Of a stretch of DNA of 64,000 nucleotides, positions 28,728 to 37,491 are shown in pieces; positions within the stretch are counted from its first letter, which is position 1; each line of letters begins with the position of its first letter. Origin of the DNA: Arthrobacter sp. Soil736 (lineage in GTDB: Bacteria > Actinomycetota > Actinomycetes > Actinomycetales > Micrococcaceae); contig NZ_LMSB01000012.1 in the NCBI RefSeq assembly GCF_001428005.1, positions 302,389-366,388 of the forward strand, written 5' to 3'. The position numbers and the translations under genes are program-made. A model generated the notes under the pieces. The model was not told where the DNA came from. It worked only from the letters and a program-made list of their open reading frames with translations, and made no database searches.

Positions 28728-29189
28728 TTACTGGATCGCTGTTTCGGCCTGCGGTGCCACTACCGCCGTCGCGCCGTCAATGGCCGCGACGATTACGCGC
28801 TGGCCCTCAGTCAGGACGCCGGACTCGGAACGGGCGCTCCAGACGTCGCCGCCGATCTTGACCCGTCCTCCGGTGGCGGACACCGCCTCCATGACGAGTG
28901 CGGATTCGCCGATCAGGCGATCAACGTTGGTGCGCTGATCGGCCGGGCCCTTGTGCAGGTGCTTGAGGGTGACCGGGCGGACGAACGCGATCATCAGCAG
29001 CGACACGACGCAGAAGACCACGATCTGAAGCCAGAGATCGGCGCCGGCGAAGTCGGCCACGAGCCCGGCCAGGGCGCCGCCGCCAAGCATGATGAAGAAG
29101 AGATCAAGGGTCAGCATTTCCACGGCCGCGAAGACCAGGAAGACCGTGAGCCACAGTGCCCACCAGTTTTGGCCGAGCCATTCAAACAT
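28728..29189 (-). CDS. NfeD family membrane protein
   Basis: A 153-residue protein with three hydrophobic segments (about residues 10-75) and a C-terminal OB-fold domain (LIGESALVMEAVSATGGRVKIGGDVWSARSE). This is the short NfeD form that works with SPFH proteins. It lies directly upstream of the SPFH gene and is probably co-transcribed. Confidence 0.9.
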   Translation of the reverse strand: MFEWLGQNWWALWLTVFLVFAAVEMLTLDLFFIMLGGGALAGLVADFAGADLWLQIVVFCVVSLLMIAFVRPVTLKHLHKGPADQRTNVDRLIGESALVMEAVSATGGRVKIGGDVWSARSESGVLTEGQRVIVAAIDGATAVVAPQAETAIQ

Positions 29190-29310
29190 CCATTCCCCCT
29201 TGATTCCGGGGGCTGCGGGGCAGACCCTCCGTAACTTTCTTCCATCCTAGACCGAAGCAGCGGGGACCTGGCAGTGGACTTTCAGCCTGCGCCGGAACGT
29301 GGCCAAGCCG

Positions 29311-30198
29311 TTATGCGGCTGCGGTTCTTCGGGGCAGGAAGACGCTGACGCGGAACTTCCCGGAGACCGCGGTGACGGCCGGAAAGCCGGTGAGCCTGGC
29401 CGTGAGGGCCAGGCGGTCCGTGTGGTGGCCGGCGGGACCCATCAGCGCCAGGTTTGCCACGTCCTGCGGGGACAACCCGAGGGCCAGGTCGACGTCTTGC
29501 GCAGACAGCAGCTCAAAGTGGCCCGTGAGTGCGTCGGCCAGCCGTTCATCCTTCGCCGGTTCGATTCCGAGCATGCCGGCCTGGCTCGCGATTTCGGCAA
29601 GGTGTCCGGGCCGCGGCGTCACCACGATGAGCCGGCCCGAGGGCTTGAGGACCCGGGCGAATTCGGCCGCGTTGCGGGGCGCGAAGACCACAGTGACGAC
29701 GTCGACGGCGGCGTCCGCCACCGGGAACTGCTGCCAGACATCGCTGACCAGATTCACGGCGTCGGGGTTGAGTTTCGCCGCCCGCCGGAGCGCGAACTTC
29801 GAGATGTCCAGGCCTATGGCCGCGATGGAGCCGCCGCTGCCGGCCCCGTCCAGGACTGCCCGAAGGTAATGGCCCGTGCCTGTTCCGGAGTCAAGCACGG
29901 CCGGTTCGGGTCCTTGCAGCGCCGTGGCCACCGCGCCGGCGACCGCGGCGGCCAGCGGCCGGTAATGCCCGGCGTCGAGGAAGGCGGCCCGGGCGGCCAC
30001 CATGTCGGCGGAATCCGGCTGGAAGGCAGTTCCTTTGCCCACCAGCAGGTTGAAATAGCCCTGCCGGGCGGCATCGAAGCTGTGGCCCGCCGCGCAGGCC
30101 AGGGCCCGGGGCCGGGCAGCGGCCGCACTTTCGCCAGAGGCAGGAAGGAGCAACTTCCGGCAGACAGGGCACAGCAGGGACGGCAGGCGGGGAGGCAT
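29311..30198 (-). CDS. RlmA-like 23S rRNA (guanine-N1)-methyltransferase
   Basis: A 295-residue protein. A zinc-finger-like head (LCPVCRKLLL ... ALACAAGHSFDAARQGYFNLL) precedes a class I SAM methyltransferase domain (VLDSGTGTGHYLRAVL for cofactor binding). This arrangement matches the RlmA(I)/RlmA(II) family, whose members methylate G745 or G748 of 23S rRNA; in the RlmA(II)/TlrB branch this affects tylosin resistance. The position is not decidable from sequence alone. Start 30198 is supported by a -10 box 7 nt upstream on the minus strand. Confidence 0.85.
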   Translation of the reverse strand: MPPRLPSLLCPVCRKLLLPASGESAAAARPRALACAAGHSFDAARQGYFNLLVGKGTAFQPDSADMVAARAAFLDAGHYRPLAAAVAGAVATALQGPEPAVLDSGTGTGHYLRAVLDGAGSGGSIAAIGLDISKFALRRAAKLNPDAVNLVSDVWQQFPVADAAVDVVTVVFAPRNAAEFARVLKPSGRLIVVTPRPGHLAEIASQAGMLGIEPAKDERLADALTGHFELLSAQDVDLALGLSPQDVANLALMGPAGHHTDRLALTARLTGFPAVTAVSGKFRVSVFLPRRTAAA

Positions 30199-30205
30199 AG
30201 GGACA

Positions 30206-30211
30206 ATCCTA
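30206..30211 (-). promoter_or_regulatory. -10 box of a leaderless promoter for the rRNA methyltransferase gene
   Basis: On the minus strand TAGGAT ends 7 nt before the ATG at 30198. Confidence 0.45.
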
Positions 30212-30276
30212 GGGCTGTTGTTCCGGCACCGCAGAAGGGGCCAGGTGAGGTGTTTCACACGCCGTGCCGGAAACGC

Positions 30277-30282
30277 TAGGCT
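30277..30282 (+). promoter_or_regulatory. -10 box of a leaderless promoter for the S9 peptidase gene
   Basis: TAGGCT ends 7 nt before the GTG at 30290 and supports that start. Confidence 0.5.
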
Positions 30283-30289
30283 CACGTGG

Positions 30290-32332
30290 GTGAAGCCTGA
30301 ACATCTGCCGCTACTCAAATCCGTCTCCGCCCCTGCCGCCCATCCAGACGGCACGCGCGCCGTCGTCTCGGTTACGCGTCCCGACTTTGACGCCGACGCC
30401 TACGTGGGCCAGCTGTGGAGCGTACCGCAGGATCCCGAAAAACGGCCGCGGCTCGTAACCCGAGGCTTCCGTGACACGGCCCCGGCGTTTTCGCCGGACG
30501 GGCGCGTGCTGGCGTTTCTCCGGGCAGCCGCGGGCGGCAAGCCCCAGCTCCACGTGGTGGAAGCCGCCGGCGGGGAGCCGCAGGCCCTGACCGACCGGGC
30601 CCTGGGTGTGTCCTCGTTCGCGTGGTCGCCCGATTCCCAGCGGATTGTTTTCAGTTCCAGGGAGCCGGAATCCGGGCGCTACGGCACGCTGGACGGCGTC
30701 AGCTCCGGCGGCGAGGATGCCCGCCTCATCACGGACTACAAGTACAGGATGAACGGGGTGGGCTACACCCGGGACAAGCCGCTTCAGCTTTTCGCGCTGG
30801 ATGTGCCGGATCTGGGCGCAGAGCCGGCAGTCCAGCCGGCGGGGCGTGCCCTCAGGGACAGGAATCAGCCCCCGGCGGCCGGCGGGGTGACAAAGGCCGT
30901 GGGCCTTCCCGACGCCCGGCAGCTCACCACCGCGCCGACCGACCACACCGGCGAGTCCTTCAGCAGCGACGGCACGTCCGTCTACTTCGTCGCGGCCCTT
31001 CACGAGGCAAGTGACCAGGACCTGGTCAGCGGGATCTACCGCGTTCCGGCCGACGGCGGGGAGCCGGTTTGCGTCGAGGCCAACGCCGGTCTGCAGACAG
31101 TCCAGGACGTCCGCGAATCGATGGACGGAAAATGGCTGTTCTTCACGGCGCAGGACCTCGGCAGCACGGGCCAGGACTTTGTCGCGAAGAACACGGTCCT
31201 ATACGTCATGCCCGCAGCGGGCGGGGAGGCGCGGGCGCTAAGCGACGCGGAACACATGGACGTCGCCGCGCCGGGCGTCCGGATTGAACTCCGCGGAAGC
31301 GACGGCGTCCTGGTGGTCAACAACGCGCAAGGCACCGTTGAGCTGCTGGAGTTCAGCGCCACCGGCAGCCATGCACTCCTGGTCCACGGAGACAGGGTGG
31401 TGACGGGTGCCGCAGCGGCAGGAGGATCGGTCTACGTCAGCGTCTCTGACTCGGCCACGACCGGTGACGTCTGCGCCCTTGAGGGCGGCCAGCTCCGGCT
31501 CCTGACCGACTTTTCGTCAGCACTCCGCACAGAGGCCGGAATCATCGAACCGCAGGAACTGACGTTCCCCTCGGCCGACGGCTACCCCGTACACGGGTGG
31601 GTGCTGATGCCCCCGGGCAAGGGCCCCCATCCCGTGCTCCTGAACATCCACGGCGGTCCGTTCGCCCAGTACACCGTCGCCCTGTTTGACGAAGCGCAGG
31701 TGTACGCCGAGGCAGGCTACGCGGTGGTGATGTGCAACCCGCGCGGATCGGCAGGCTACGGCCAGGCACACGGCAGGTCCATCAAGGAGCGGATGGGCAC
31801 TGTTGACATGCAGGACGTGCTCGCCTTCCTCGACGGTGCCCTGGAGAAATTCTCCTCGCTGGATCAGGATGCCGTGGGAATCATGGGCGGCTCGTACGGC
31901 GGCTACCTCACCGCCTGGACCATCAGCCAGGTCCACCGGTTCAAGGCCGCCATCGTGGAGCGCGGCTTCCTGGACCCCGTCAGCTTTACCGGCTCATCGG
32001 ACATCGGGTGGTTCTTCGGCGGCGAATATAACGGCCGCTCGGCAGAGCTGGTGGCGGCCCAAAGTCCCATGGCAACGATTGCCGCCGTCAGGACACCCAC
32101 CCTCGTCATCCACAGCGAGGACGATCTGCGCTGCCCGGTGGAACAGGGCCAGCGCTACTTCACCATGCTGAAGCAGCAGGGCGTGGAATCGGCCTTCCTT
32201 GTGTTCCCCGGGGAGGACCATGAACTGTCGCGGTCCGGCACGCCGCATCACCGCCGTCAGCGGTTCGATCACATCCTGGCGTGGTGGGCGCGATTCCTGC
32301 CTACGGCCGAAAACCCCGGCCCGTCCAGCTAG
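30290..32332 (+). CDS. S9 family prolyl oligopeptidase-type serine peptidase
   Basis: A 680-residue cytosolic peptidase. The first ~400 residues look like a beta-propeller with WD/PD40-like repeats (PAFSPDGRVLAFLR, SFAWSPDSQRIVFSS, SFSSDGTSVYFVA). The C-terminal alpha/beta hydrolase domain carries the catalytic triad Ser535 (GGSYGGYLT), Asp612 (HSEDDLRCP) and His644 (GEDHELSRSG). Acylaminoacyl- or dipeptidyl-peptidase activity is likely, with small peptides as substrates. GTG 30290 fits a leaderless promoter. Divergent from the rRNA methyltransferase gene. Confidence 0.92.
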   Translation: MKPEHLPLLKSVSAPAAHPDGTRAVVSVTRPDFDADAYVGQLWSVPQDPEKRPRLVTRGFRDTAPAFSPDGRVLAFLRAAAGGKPQLHVVEAAGGEPQALTDRALGVSSFAWSPDSQRIVFSSREPESGRYGTLDGVSSGGEDARLITDYKYRMNGVGYTRDKPLQLFALDVPDLGAEPAVQPAGRALRDRNQPPAAGGVTKAVGLPDARQLTTAPTDHTGESFSSDGTSVYFVAALHEASDQDLVSGIYRVPADGGEPVCVEANAGLQTVQDVRESMDGKWLFFTAQDLGSTGQDFVAKNTVLYVMPAAGGEARALSDAEHMDVAAPGVRIELRGSDGVLVVNNAQGTVELLEFSATGSHALLVHGDRVVTGAAAAGGSVYVSVSDSATTGDVCALEGGQLRLLTDFSSALRTEAGIIEPQELTFPSADGYPVHGWVLMPPGKGPHPVLLNIHGGPFAQYTVALFDEAQVYAEAGYAVVMCNPRGSAGYGQAHGRSIKERMGTVDMQDVLAFLDGALEKFSSLDQDAVGIMGGSYGGYLTAWTISQVHRFKAAIVERGFLDPVSFTGSSDIGWFFGGEYNGRSAELVAAQSPMATIAAVRTPTLVIHSEDDLRCPVEQGQRYFTMLKQQGVESAFLVFPGEDHELSRSGTPHHRRQRFDHILAWWARFLPTAENPGPSS

Positions 32333-33054
32333 CCTGACGGGTCCCGCTGGCCTGACGGGTCCGGCTGGCCAGGTACTTCCTCGCCGCCGAGTGGCTGCCC
32401 GGTCATGAAGCCAAGTTCCTGCCGGGCTCTGCCGATGCCCGGCTCCGCCCAGCGAGCGCCGTACTCGCTGTTGGTGCTGAGTGAACGAAGTTCGGCGCGG
32501 TCGAGATAGAGCGTTCCGTGGAGGTGGTCGGTCTCATGCTGGACGATCCGCGCCTGCCAGCCGGTAAAGTCCCGGCTGGCAGGCTGTCCCTCAGATGTCA
32601 CATAGTCGAGTCGGACGCGCTCCGGACGCTCCACCACCGCCTGCAGCCCCGACACGGAAAGGCAGCCTTCGAAGAACGCCGCGGTTGTGTCGCCCAGCGG
32701 GGTGTACGACGGGTTGAGGATGGCGAAGAAGTCCAACGGAGCCCGTCCGCGGGCTGCGGCGGTCTCCTCGTCGATTTCAAACTGGTCTTCGAGGACCGCC
32801 AGCTGCAGCGGAATACCCAGCTGCGGCGCGGCCAGGCCGACGCCGGGAGCCTCGTGCATGACCCGCCTCATGAGCGTTATGAGCTGGCTCAGTTCACCCG
32901 CTTCCAGCTGGCCGTCGAACGGCGCGGAACGCTGCCGAAGAACCGGATGACCGGCCTGCACGATGGGCGGCAATGTGTCCGCGGCGAGCATTTCCTGCAC
33001 GAGCTCGCGGATCCTGGCAGGGCTGAAGGACGTAGGCGGCGATGCTTGGCTCAT
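32329..33054 (-). CDS. def: Peptide deformylase
   Basis: A 241-residue Fe/Zn enzyme that removes the formyl group from nascent proteins. Three motifs are intact: GVGLAAPQLG (residues 71-80), EGCLSV with Cys131, and QHETDH with His173/Glu174/His177. An extra N-terminal helix of ~30 residues and a ~40-residue C-terminal tail (ending PDPSGQRDPSG) extend the core. Its last codons overlap the end of the S9 gene by 4 nt. A TAGGCT -10 box (minus, 33061-33066) lies 6 nt before the ATG. Its 5' end overlaps the stop of the upstream lipoprotein gene by 4 nt. Confidence 0.94.
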   Translation of the reverse strand: MSQASPPTSFSPARIRELVQEMLAADTLPPIVQAGHPVLRQRSAPFDGQLEAGELSQLITLMRRVMHEAPGVGLAAPQLGIPLQLAVLEDQFEIDEETAAARGRAPLDFFAILNPSYTPLGDTTAAFFEGCLSVSGLQAVVERPERVRLDYVTSEGQPASRDFTGWQARIVQHETDHLHGTLYLDRAELRSLSTNSEYGARWAEPGIGRARQELGFMTGQPLGGEEVPGQPDPSGQRDPSG

Positions 33055-34088
33055 GGGGACAGCCTAGTGGTGCGCGCACATGCGGCCGTGACAAAGTCAA
33101 GGATCCTGCCCCTCAGATCCCTGTCCGCGGTGACCTTCAGGATGCCTGTCCGGGCGCCCACCATGACGCGCAGGGGGATGACCGTACCCACCTTGTCCTC
33201 GGCCACGGCATGGGGATCGCAGCGGGCTGGGCGTATTCCGAGTTCAAGTTCCTGGGCAGGCCCGCCGGCCTCGATGGTCAAGTTCAGCGGCCACGGCCTG
33301 GCCGGGTCCTCAGCCAGAAGCGGCGTGCCGTCGATGCGCTCGATGACGAGCCGGCCAGCGCCGCTTCCGCCGCCCTGCTGTTCTGGTGAGGTCCGGGCAG
33401 ACGGCCGGATGGACAGCCGCAACACGGCCCGCCGGCCATCACCAGAGACGTCAAGCTCCGGCCGCAGACCGATCGCGGCCACGGAGCTGGCGTCCCTGGC
33501 CAGGCACTGCTCTGTGTTGTTCCGAACGAGGACACCAAACGGGTCCGTGGCGGGGAGGCTCTCTGGGGCACCGTTCTCTGCTGCACCGTTCGGCGACAGC
33601 CGGACCGTGACGGACACCAAATCCTGGGCCTCCGTGCCGGGACTCCCGGCGCCGGTGCCAGTCCCGCAGTTGGCGGTCGTCAGGTGCGCCGGCAGGCTCT
33701 TCGCCTGGCCAGGCGGAATCTGGGTTCCGTCCGGCGAGGCCCGCCAGGCAATCCCGGCGGCGAAAAGCGGGGTGGCGATGCCCGCGGCCCGGACGGTGAC
33801 CGTGCTTGCGCTGTTGTTGGTCAGCTGGATCTCGATGATCTGCTTCCCGTAGTTGTCCCGGAACTGGTTCACCCTGGCCGTAACAGGAGGCGCGGACGGC
33901 GAACCGGCCGACGCACTGGGCGGCGCACTGGGCGTCCGGGGCGCCTCAGCGGGCGGGGTGCAGGCTGCCTGGGCCAGCAACGCCGCAGCGGCGAGAACGA
34001 CGGCGGGACCCCTGTTCTGGCGTCGAGTGCTCCGTCGCGTGCTCCGTCGCGTGCTCCGGCGTCGGGCGGTCCAAAATCGGGGACGCAT
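33051..34088 (-). CDS. Putative lipoprotein of unknown function
   Basis: A 345-residue protein. A basic start (RRSTRRSTRRSTRR, residues ~9-22) precedes a hydrophobic segment and the lipobox LAQAAC (Cys about residue 43). The mature part is Pro/Ser rich, then beta-rich with several Cys. No known domain was recognised. A TAGACT -10 box on the minus strand (34095-34100) lies 6 nt before the ATG, which supports the long N-terminus. Its stop overlaps the def start by 4 nt, so translation may be coupled. Exported location is inferred from the lipobox. Confidence 0.7.
   Translation of the reverse strand: MRPRFWTARRRSTRRSTRRSTRRQNRGPAVVLAAAALLAQAACTPPAEAPRTPSAPPSASAGSPSAPPVTARVNQFRDNYGKQIIEIQLTNNSASTVTVRAAGIATPLFAAGIAWRASPDGTQIPPGQAKSLPAHLTTANCGTGTGAGSPGTEAQDLVSVTVRLSPNGAAENGAPESLPATDPFGVLVRNNTEQCLARDASSVAAIGLRPELDVSGDGRRAVLRLSIRPSARTSPEQQGGGSGAGRLVIERIDGTPLLAEDPARPWPLNLTIEAGGPAQELELGIRPARCDPHAVAEDKVGTVIPLRVMVGARTGILKVTADRDLRGRILDFVTAACARTTRLSP
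33061..33066 (-). promoter_or_regulatory. -10 box of a leaderless def promoter
   Basis: On the minus strand TAGGCT ends 6 nt before the ATG at 33054, inside the end of the lipoprotein gene. Confidence 0.45.
34027..34062 (-). repeat. Three 12-nt tandem repeats in the lipoprotein signal region
   Basis: GTGCTCCGTCGC occurs twice in a row and a third time with two changes. It encodes the RRST/TRR repeat at the basic end of the signal peptide. Copy-number change would lengthen or shorten the protein in frame by 4 residues. Confidence 0.7.
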
Positions 34089-34094
34089 GCTTGC

Positions 34095-34100
34095 AGTCTA
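34095..34100 (-). promoter_or_regulatory. -10 box of a leaderless lipoprotein-gene promoter
   Basis: On the minus strand TAGACT ends 6 nt before the ATG at 34088. Confidence 0.45.
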
Positions 34101-34136
34101 GGCCCCCGGAGCGCGCCGCCACACGGGGACTGCCGG

Positions 34137-35270
34137 TCATTGCATGGTGAACCGTTTGGCCACGAACGCATTGATGGCAGGCACCGCGGCCACCCGGGCG
34201 ATAGCAGTGTTTCGGGCCCGCAGCACGCCACCCGGGAGGGGCCTGCCGAGCACCATGTTCACCTCCGCCTGGCGCTTGGCTGCCGTGGCGGCACGGCGGC
34301 GCGCCGCGTCGAAGCGGCGAAGCGCAGCCCCGGAGGGCTGGCCGGTCAAGGCGGCAAGGATGACCGGCAGCAGGGATTCGGCATCAAGCCAGCCAAGGTT
34401 CATGCCCTGTCCGCCGATGGGGCTGATTTCGTGCGCAGCATCGCCGATGAGGGCCGTCCTGCCGGCCACCATGCGGGAGGCCAGCCGTGACCGCACGCCG
34501 AAGCTGCTGAGCATGCTGTTGCGCGAGGCGTCCACCGCCACCCCGGTCCTGGTTGCGACGAGACCGGCGAGTTCCGCAGCGTCGGGACGGGCCGGCGGGC
34601 GGTCCAGCCGGACCACCCAGCGGCGCACTCCACCGGGCAGCGGAAAGGACTCCACAATGCCGTCTTCTTCGAGGAACAGGGCCGCATCGCTGCCATAGGG
34701 GCTGGATTCGGGAAAATCGCCCATCAGGTAATGGTCCGGATACCGCTTTTCAGGAGCAGGCACTGACAACAGCCGGCGCACGGTCGAATTGGCGCCATCC
34801 GCCCCCACCGCGACGGCGGCGGACAGCCTCGACGGAACGCCCGCTCCGGTGACGGTCAGGGTGACCCGGCCGCCGTCGTCGTGCATGTCCGTCACCTCAG
34901 CCCCGCGGAGCAGCGCGCCGCCGTCCAGTTCAAGAAGCCGCCGCTCAAGGATCGACTCCGTCACCGGCTGGGGGACGGCGAGGACAAAAGGGTAGCGGTC
35001 GGAGACCGGCCCGAACGGCATGTGCGCAATCTCGCGGCCGGCACTGACAGCGTGGCCGCGGCGGATAGGGACGCCCCGGGCGACCAGCGCCGAGGCCACC
35101 CCGATGCGGTCCAGGGCGGCGAGGGCCGGGGGATGGATGCCGATGGCCCTCGTGTGGGCGTTGCGGCCGGTCCGCTTTTCGAGGATCCGGACGGCCACCC
35201 CGTGCTGCAGCAACAGCGCGCCCAAATACAGGCCCACCGGCCCGCCGCCAACGATGAGGACCTCGGTCAT
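34137..35270 (-). CDS. FAD-dependent aromatic monooxygenase of the PKS operon
   Basis: A 377-residue flavoprotein hydroxylase (UbiH/PHBH type). The FAD site is VLIVGGGPVGLYLGALLL at the N-terminus, with the second motif ALIGDAAHEISPIGGQGMNLGW (about residue 275). It is the last gene of a minus-strand operon after a type III polyketide synthase and a methyltransferase; its start overlaps the methyltransferase stop by 4 nt. By analogy with the Streptomyces srsABC phenolic-lipid operon it may hydroxylate the resorcinol or pyrone ring. Start 35270 is at the conserved Rossmann strand. Confidence 0.88.
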   Translation of the reverse strand: MTEVLIVGGGPVGLYLGALLLQHGVAVRILEKRTGRNAHTRAIGIHPPALAALDRIGVASALVARGVPIRRGHAVSAGREIAHMPFGPVSDRYPFVLAVPQPVTESILERRLLELDGGALLRGAEVTDMHDDGGRVTLTVTGAGVPSRLSAAVAVGADGANSTVRRLLSVPAPEKRYPDHYLMGDFPESSPYGSDAALFLEEDGIVESFPLPGGVRRWVVRLDRPPARPDAAELAGLVATRTGVAVDASRNSMLSSFGVRSRLASRMVAGRTALIGDAAHEISPIGGQGMNLGWLDAESLLPVILAALTGQPSGAALRRFDAARRRAATAAKRQAEVNMVLGRPLPGGVLRARNTAIARVAAVPAINAFVAKRFTMQ

Positions 35271-35962
35271 TCCGCGCCCGTGCGGTAGGTGAGGAGGCAA
35301 TGGAAGGGGGAGTGGGGCTCCGCCGTCCAGCCGTGGGGGACGACGGCGGCGAGTTCCGGGACGGTGTAGCTGCGCCGGATGGAGGTCAGGCCGTCGCGGC
35401 GGATGTAGGAGCGCGTGAGCGGCAGCGCGGCGGCTGCAAACAGGGCGTAGGCCGCCGCACTGCGCCGGAGGTCGTTGTGAAACGCAGCGCGCAGGGCCAG
35501 GGCGGACGAGTCGCCGAGGAACGACTGCAGTTCGCCCGCGTCCAGATGGTGCAGCACGTGGTTCGAAATCACGACGTCGTATGCCGCGCCCTCCGCGACA
35601 AGCCCGGTGCTGGTGGCCTGGCGGAACCGCACGCGCGGCGCCGGCTCGCGGTTCGCAGCAAAGCGGTAGGCCCGCTCATCCGGGTCGATGCCGGTGACTC
35701 GGAGATCAATTCCGTCCGTGGCGGCCCAGCGGGCGAACATCAGGGCCAGATCGCCGCCGCCGCAGCCGACGTCCAGGAGGGTGGCCGGGCCGGTCCTGGA
35801 GAGGAGCGGCCGTATCCTGTTGCGGTACAGCCCATGCCAGCCGGACAAAGCCCGGTTGACCAGGGCAAACTGCCTGTAGGTGCGGTCAAGGCGGTCCGGA
35901 TCACAGTCCGGCCGGTCCATTTCCTCGATGGCGTGGGTGTCGCGGGCGCCCAGGATTCCCAT
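35267..35962 (-). CDS. Class I SAM-dependent methyltransferase of the PKS operon
   Basis: A 231-residue methyltransferase. SAM-binding motif I is LLDVGCGGGDLALMFARWA, motif II acid is in GIDPDE, and the VISNHVLHHLDAGEL motif follows. N-terminal DRTYRQFALVNRALSGWHGLYRNRI resembles other methyltransferases found in such operons. Its ATG lies 6 nt after the stop of the type III polyketide synthase, so the two are co-transcribed. Likely methylates the phenolic or pyrone product; the acceptor atom is unknown. Confidence 0.88.
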   Translation of the reverse strand: MGILGARDTHAIEEMDRPDCDPDRLDRTYRQFALVNRALSGWHGLYRNRIRPLLSRTGPATLLDVGCGGGDLALMFARWAATDGIDLRVTGIDPDERAYRFAANREPAPRVRFRQATSTGLVAEGAAYDVVISNHVLHHLDAGELQSFLGDSSALALRAAFHNDLRRSAAAYALFAAAALPLTRSYIRRDGLTSIRRSYTVPELAAVVPHGWTAEPHSPFHCLLTYRTGAE

Positions 35963-35968
35963 GACGGG

Positions 35969-37153
35969 TCAGGCGAGAGACGATTCAGCCTCAGCGGCAG
36001 CGGGCACCGGGATGTCCGGCCGGGGTTGCCGCACCTTGGTGAAAAGTCCGGTTTCGACGGTGAGCCCGGGTCCAAAGGCCATCGAGCAGATGCGTTCATC
36101 GCCATCACGCGGCGGGAGGTCGAGGATGTGCTTGAGGACAAACAGCACCGTCGCGCTGCTCATATTGCCGAAGTTCCGCAGCGTCTCCCGGGCCGGGACC
36201 AGCTGTTCGTCCGTGAGCTCCAGACGGGACTGCACCTTGTCCAGAATGCTCCGGCCGCCGGGATGGATGGCCCAGTGTGTGATGTCCCGGTAGGGGAGGC
36301 CCCTCAGCGAGGCGTCCCTGGCCAGCAGCGGCTCCAGGGCACCGACGATGTGGTCGTCGATGATGTGCGGCACGTAGTTGCCGAGCACCATTTCAAATCC
36401 CTCATCACCGATGTTCCAGGCCATTGAATCCTCACCCACCGGGGTCAGGACGGTCTCAAAGTGGTCCAGCTGGAGCAGCGCTGTTGACTCGGGAACGTCC
36501 CGCGCCGTCACGACGGCGGCGGCGGCGCCGTCCGCGAACAGCGCGGACCCCATGATGGCGTCCGGATCGTTGGACGTCCGGACATGGAGCGAGCAGAGTT
36601 CGGCGCACACGACGAGCACGACGGCCTCCGGATCCGCCTCGCAGAAGGACTTCGCGGCCCGGAGCGCCGGAAATGCTGCGTAGCAGCCCATGAAGCCCAG
36701 GTGGTACCGCTGCACGGCCGGGTTGAGCCCCAGGGCACGGACGATCTTGTAGTCAGGACCGGGGTTGAAGAATCCTGTGCAGGACACCGTGATGAGGTGA
36801 GTTATGTCAAGTGGATCGATGCCGGCGCAGTTGTCGACGGCCGCATGGGCCGCCTCGATGAAAAGCTTCGTGGCCTCCGTGGCGAAGAGGTCGTTGCGGG
36901 CCTTGGTGCTGGGACTGCGGAGCAGGCCGGTGTCGGGGTCGAAAAACTGCGGATTGTCTGCCCGGGAATCCATGGTCAGCTCCCGGACCGCCGTATACCG
37001 CGTGTCAATGGCGGCCGAGTCGAAGCATGTGGCCACCAGCCGTGAGCCGAGCCGCGTAAGGCCGGGCTGGGCGGCAAAGACGTCACGGGCTTCCGTCTGG
37101 ACAAGCAATGTCGGCGGAACAGCAGTTTCGAGGGCTCGCACATATACCGTCAT
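35969..37153 (-). CDS. Type III polyketide synthase
   Basis: A 394-residue chalcone-synthase-like homodimeric ketosynthase. The catalytic triad is visible: Cys157 (GFMGCYAAFP), His297 (HWAIHPGGRS) and Asn330 (NFGNMSSATV). Conserved C-terminal FGPGLTVETGLF is present. In bacteria such enzymes make alkylresorcinols, alkylpyrones or tetrahydroxynaphthalene from fatty-acyl or malonyl-CoA. The neighbours (methyltransferase, FAD monooxygenase) point to a modified phenolic lipid or quinone-like compound, as in srsA operons. First gene of the minus-strand operon; starter unit cannot be read from the sequence. Confidence 0.93.
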   Translation of the reverse strand: MTVYVRALETAVPPTLLVQTEARDVFAAQPGLTRLGSRLVATCFDSAAIDTRYTAVRELTMDSRADNPQFFDPDTGLLRSPSTKARNDLFATEATKLFIEAAHAAVDNCAGIDPLDITHLITVSCTGFFNPGPDYKIVRALGLNPAVQRYHLGFMGCYAAFPALRAAKSFCEADPEAVVLVVCAELCSLHVRTSNDPDAIMGSALFADGAAAAVVTARDVPESTALLQLDHFETVLTPVGEDSMAWNIGDEGFEMVLGNYVPHIIDDHIVGALEPLLARDASLRGLPYRDITHWAIHPGGRSILDKVQSRLELTDEQLVPARETLRNFGNMSSATVLFVLKHILDLPPRDGDERICSMAFGPGLTVETGLFTKVRQPRPDIPVPAAAEAESSLA

Positions 37154-37491
37154 TGGTTCATTCTTAGCGACACCGCAGCTTAAGACAATGGATGGGCCTG
37201 GACCGGATTAAGCCGCTGACCAGCATCTTTAGCCCAGTCGAGGCGGGTTGTTGGTGCCAGCTGAAGCGAGTTTCGCTCGCTGGCAGCGGGACGCCGGCGG
37301 CGCTAGACAACTCCGGGATGACGTGGCACGATCTCGCATGTGACCAGCCCGGCGGTCAGCCTTCGCTTACGGGCTGGCCCCAAGAAGCCGAACAGCCAAC
37401 GGCGAAAACCCCGGCCGGGCTGTCGATCCGGACTTCCCGTTCGTCCTTAAGCCAGACAGTCCCGACCAGACCCACGACCTCAGGAGTGACC
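37154..37491. other. 338-nt intergenic region with two hairpins
   Basis: Between the divergent polyketide synthase and VOC genes no protein is seen. One hairpin pairs TGCCAGC (37255-37261) with GCTGGCA (37279-37285) and has an inner GCGA/TCGC stem. A second pairs CCAGCCCG (37344-37351) with CGGGCTGG (37370-37377). They may lie in the leader of the VOC gene. No known regulatory RNA was recognised. Confidence 0.45.

Noticed and set aside
34027..34062. Possible CRISPR-like short repeats
   Set aside because: The units are contiguous without spacers and are in frame in a gene, so they are a coding tandem repeat.
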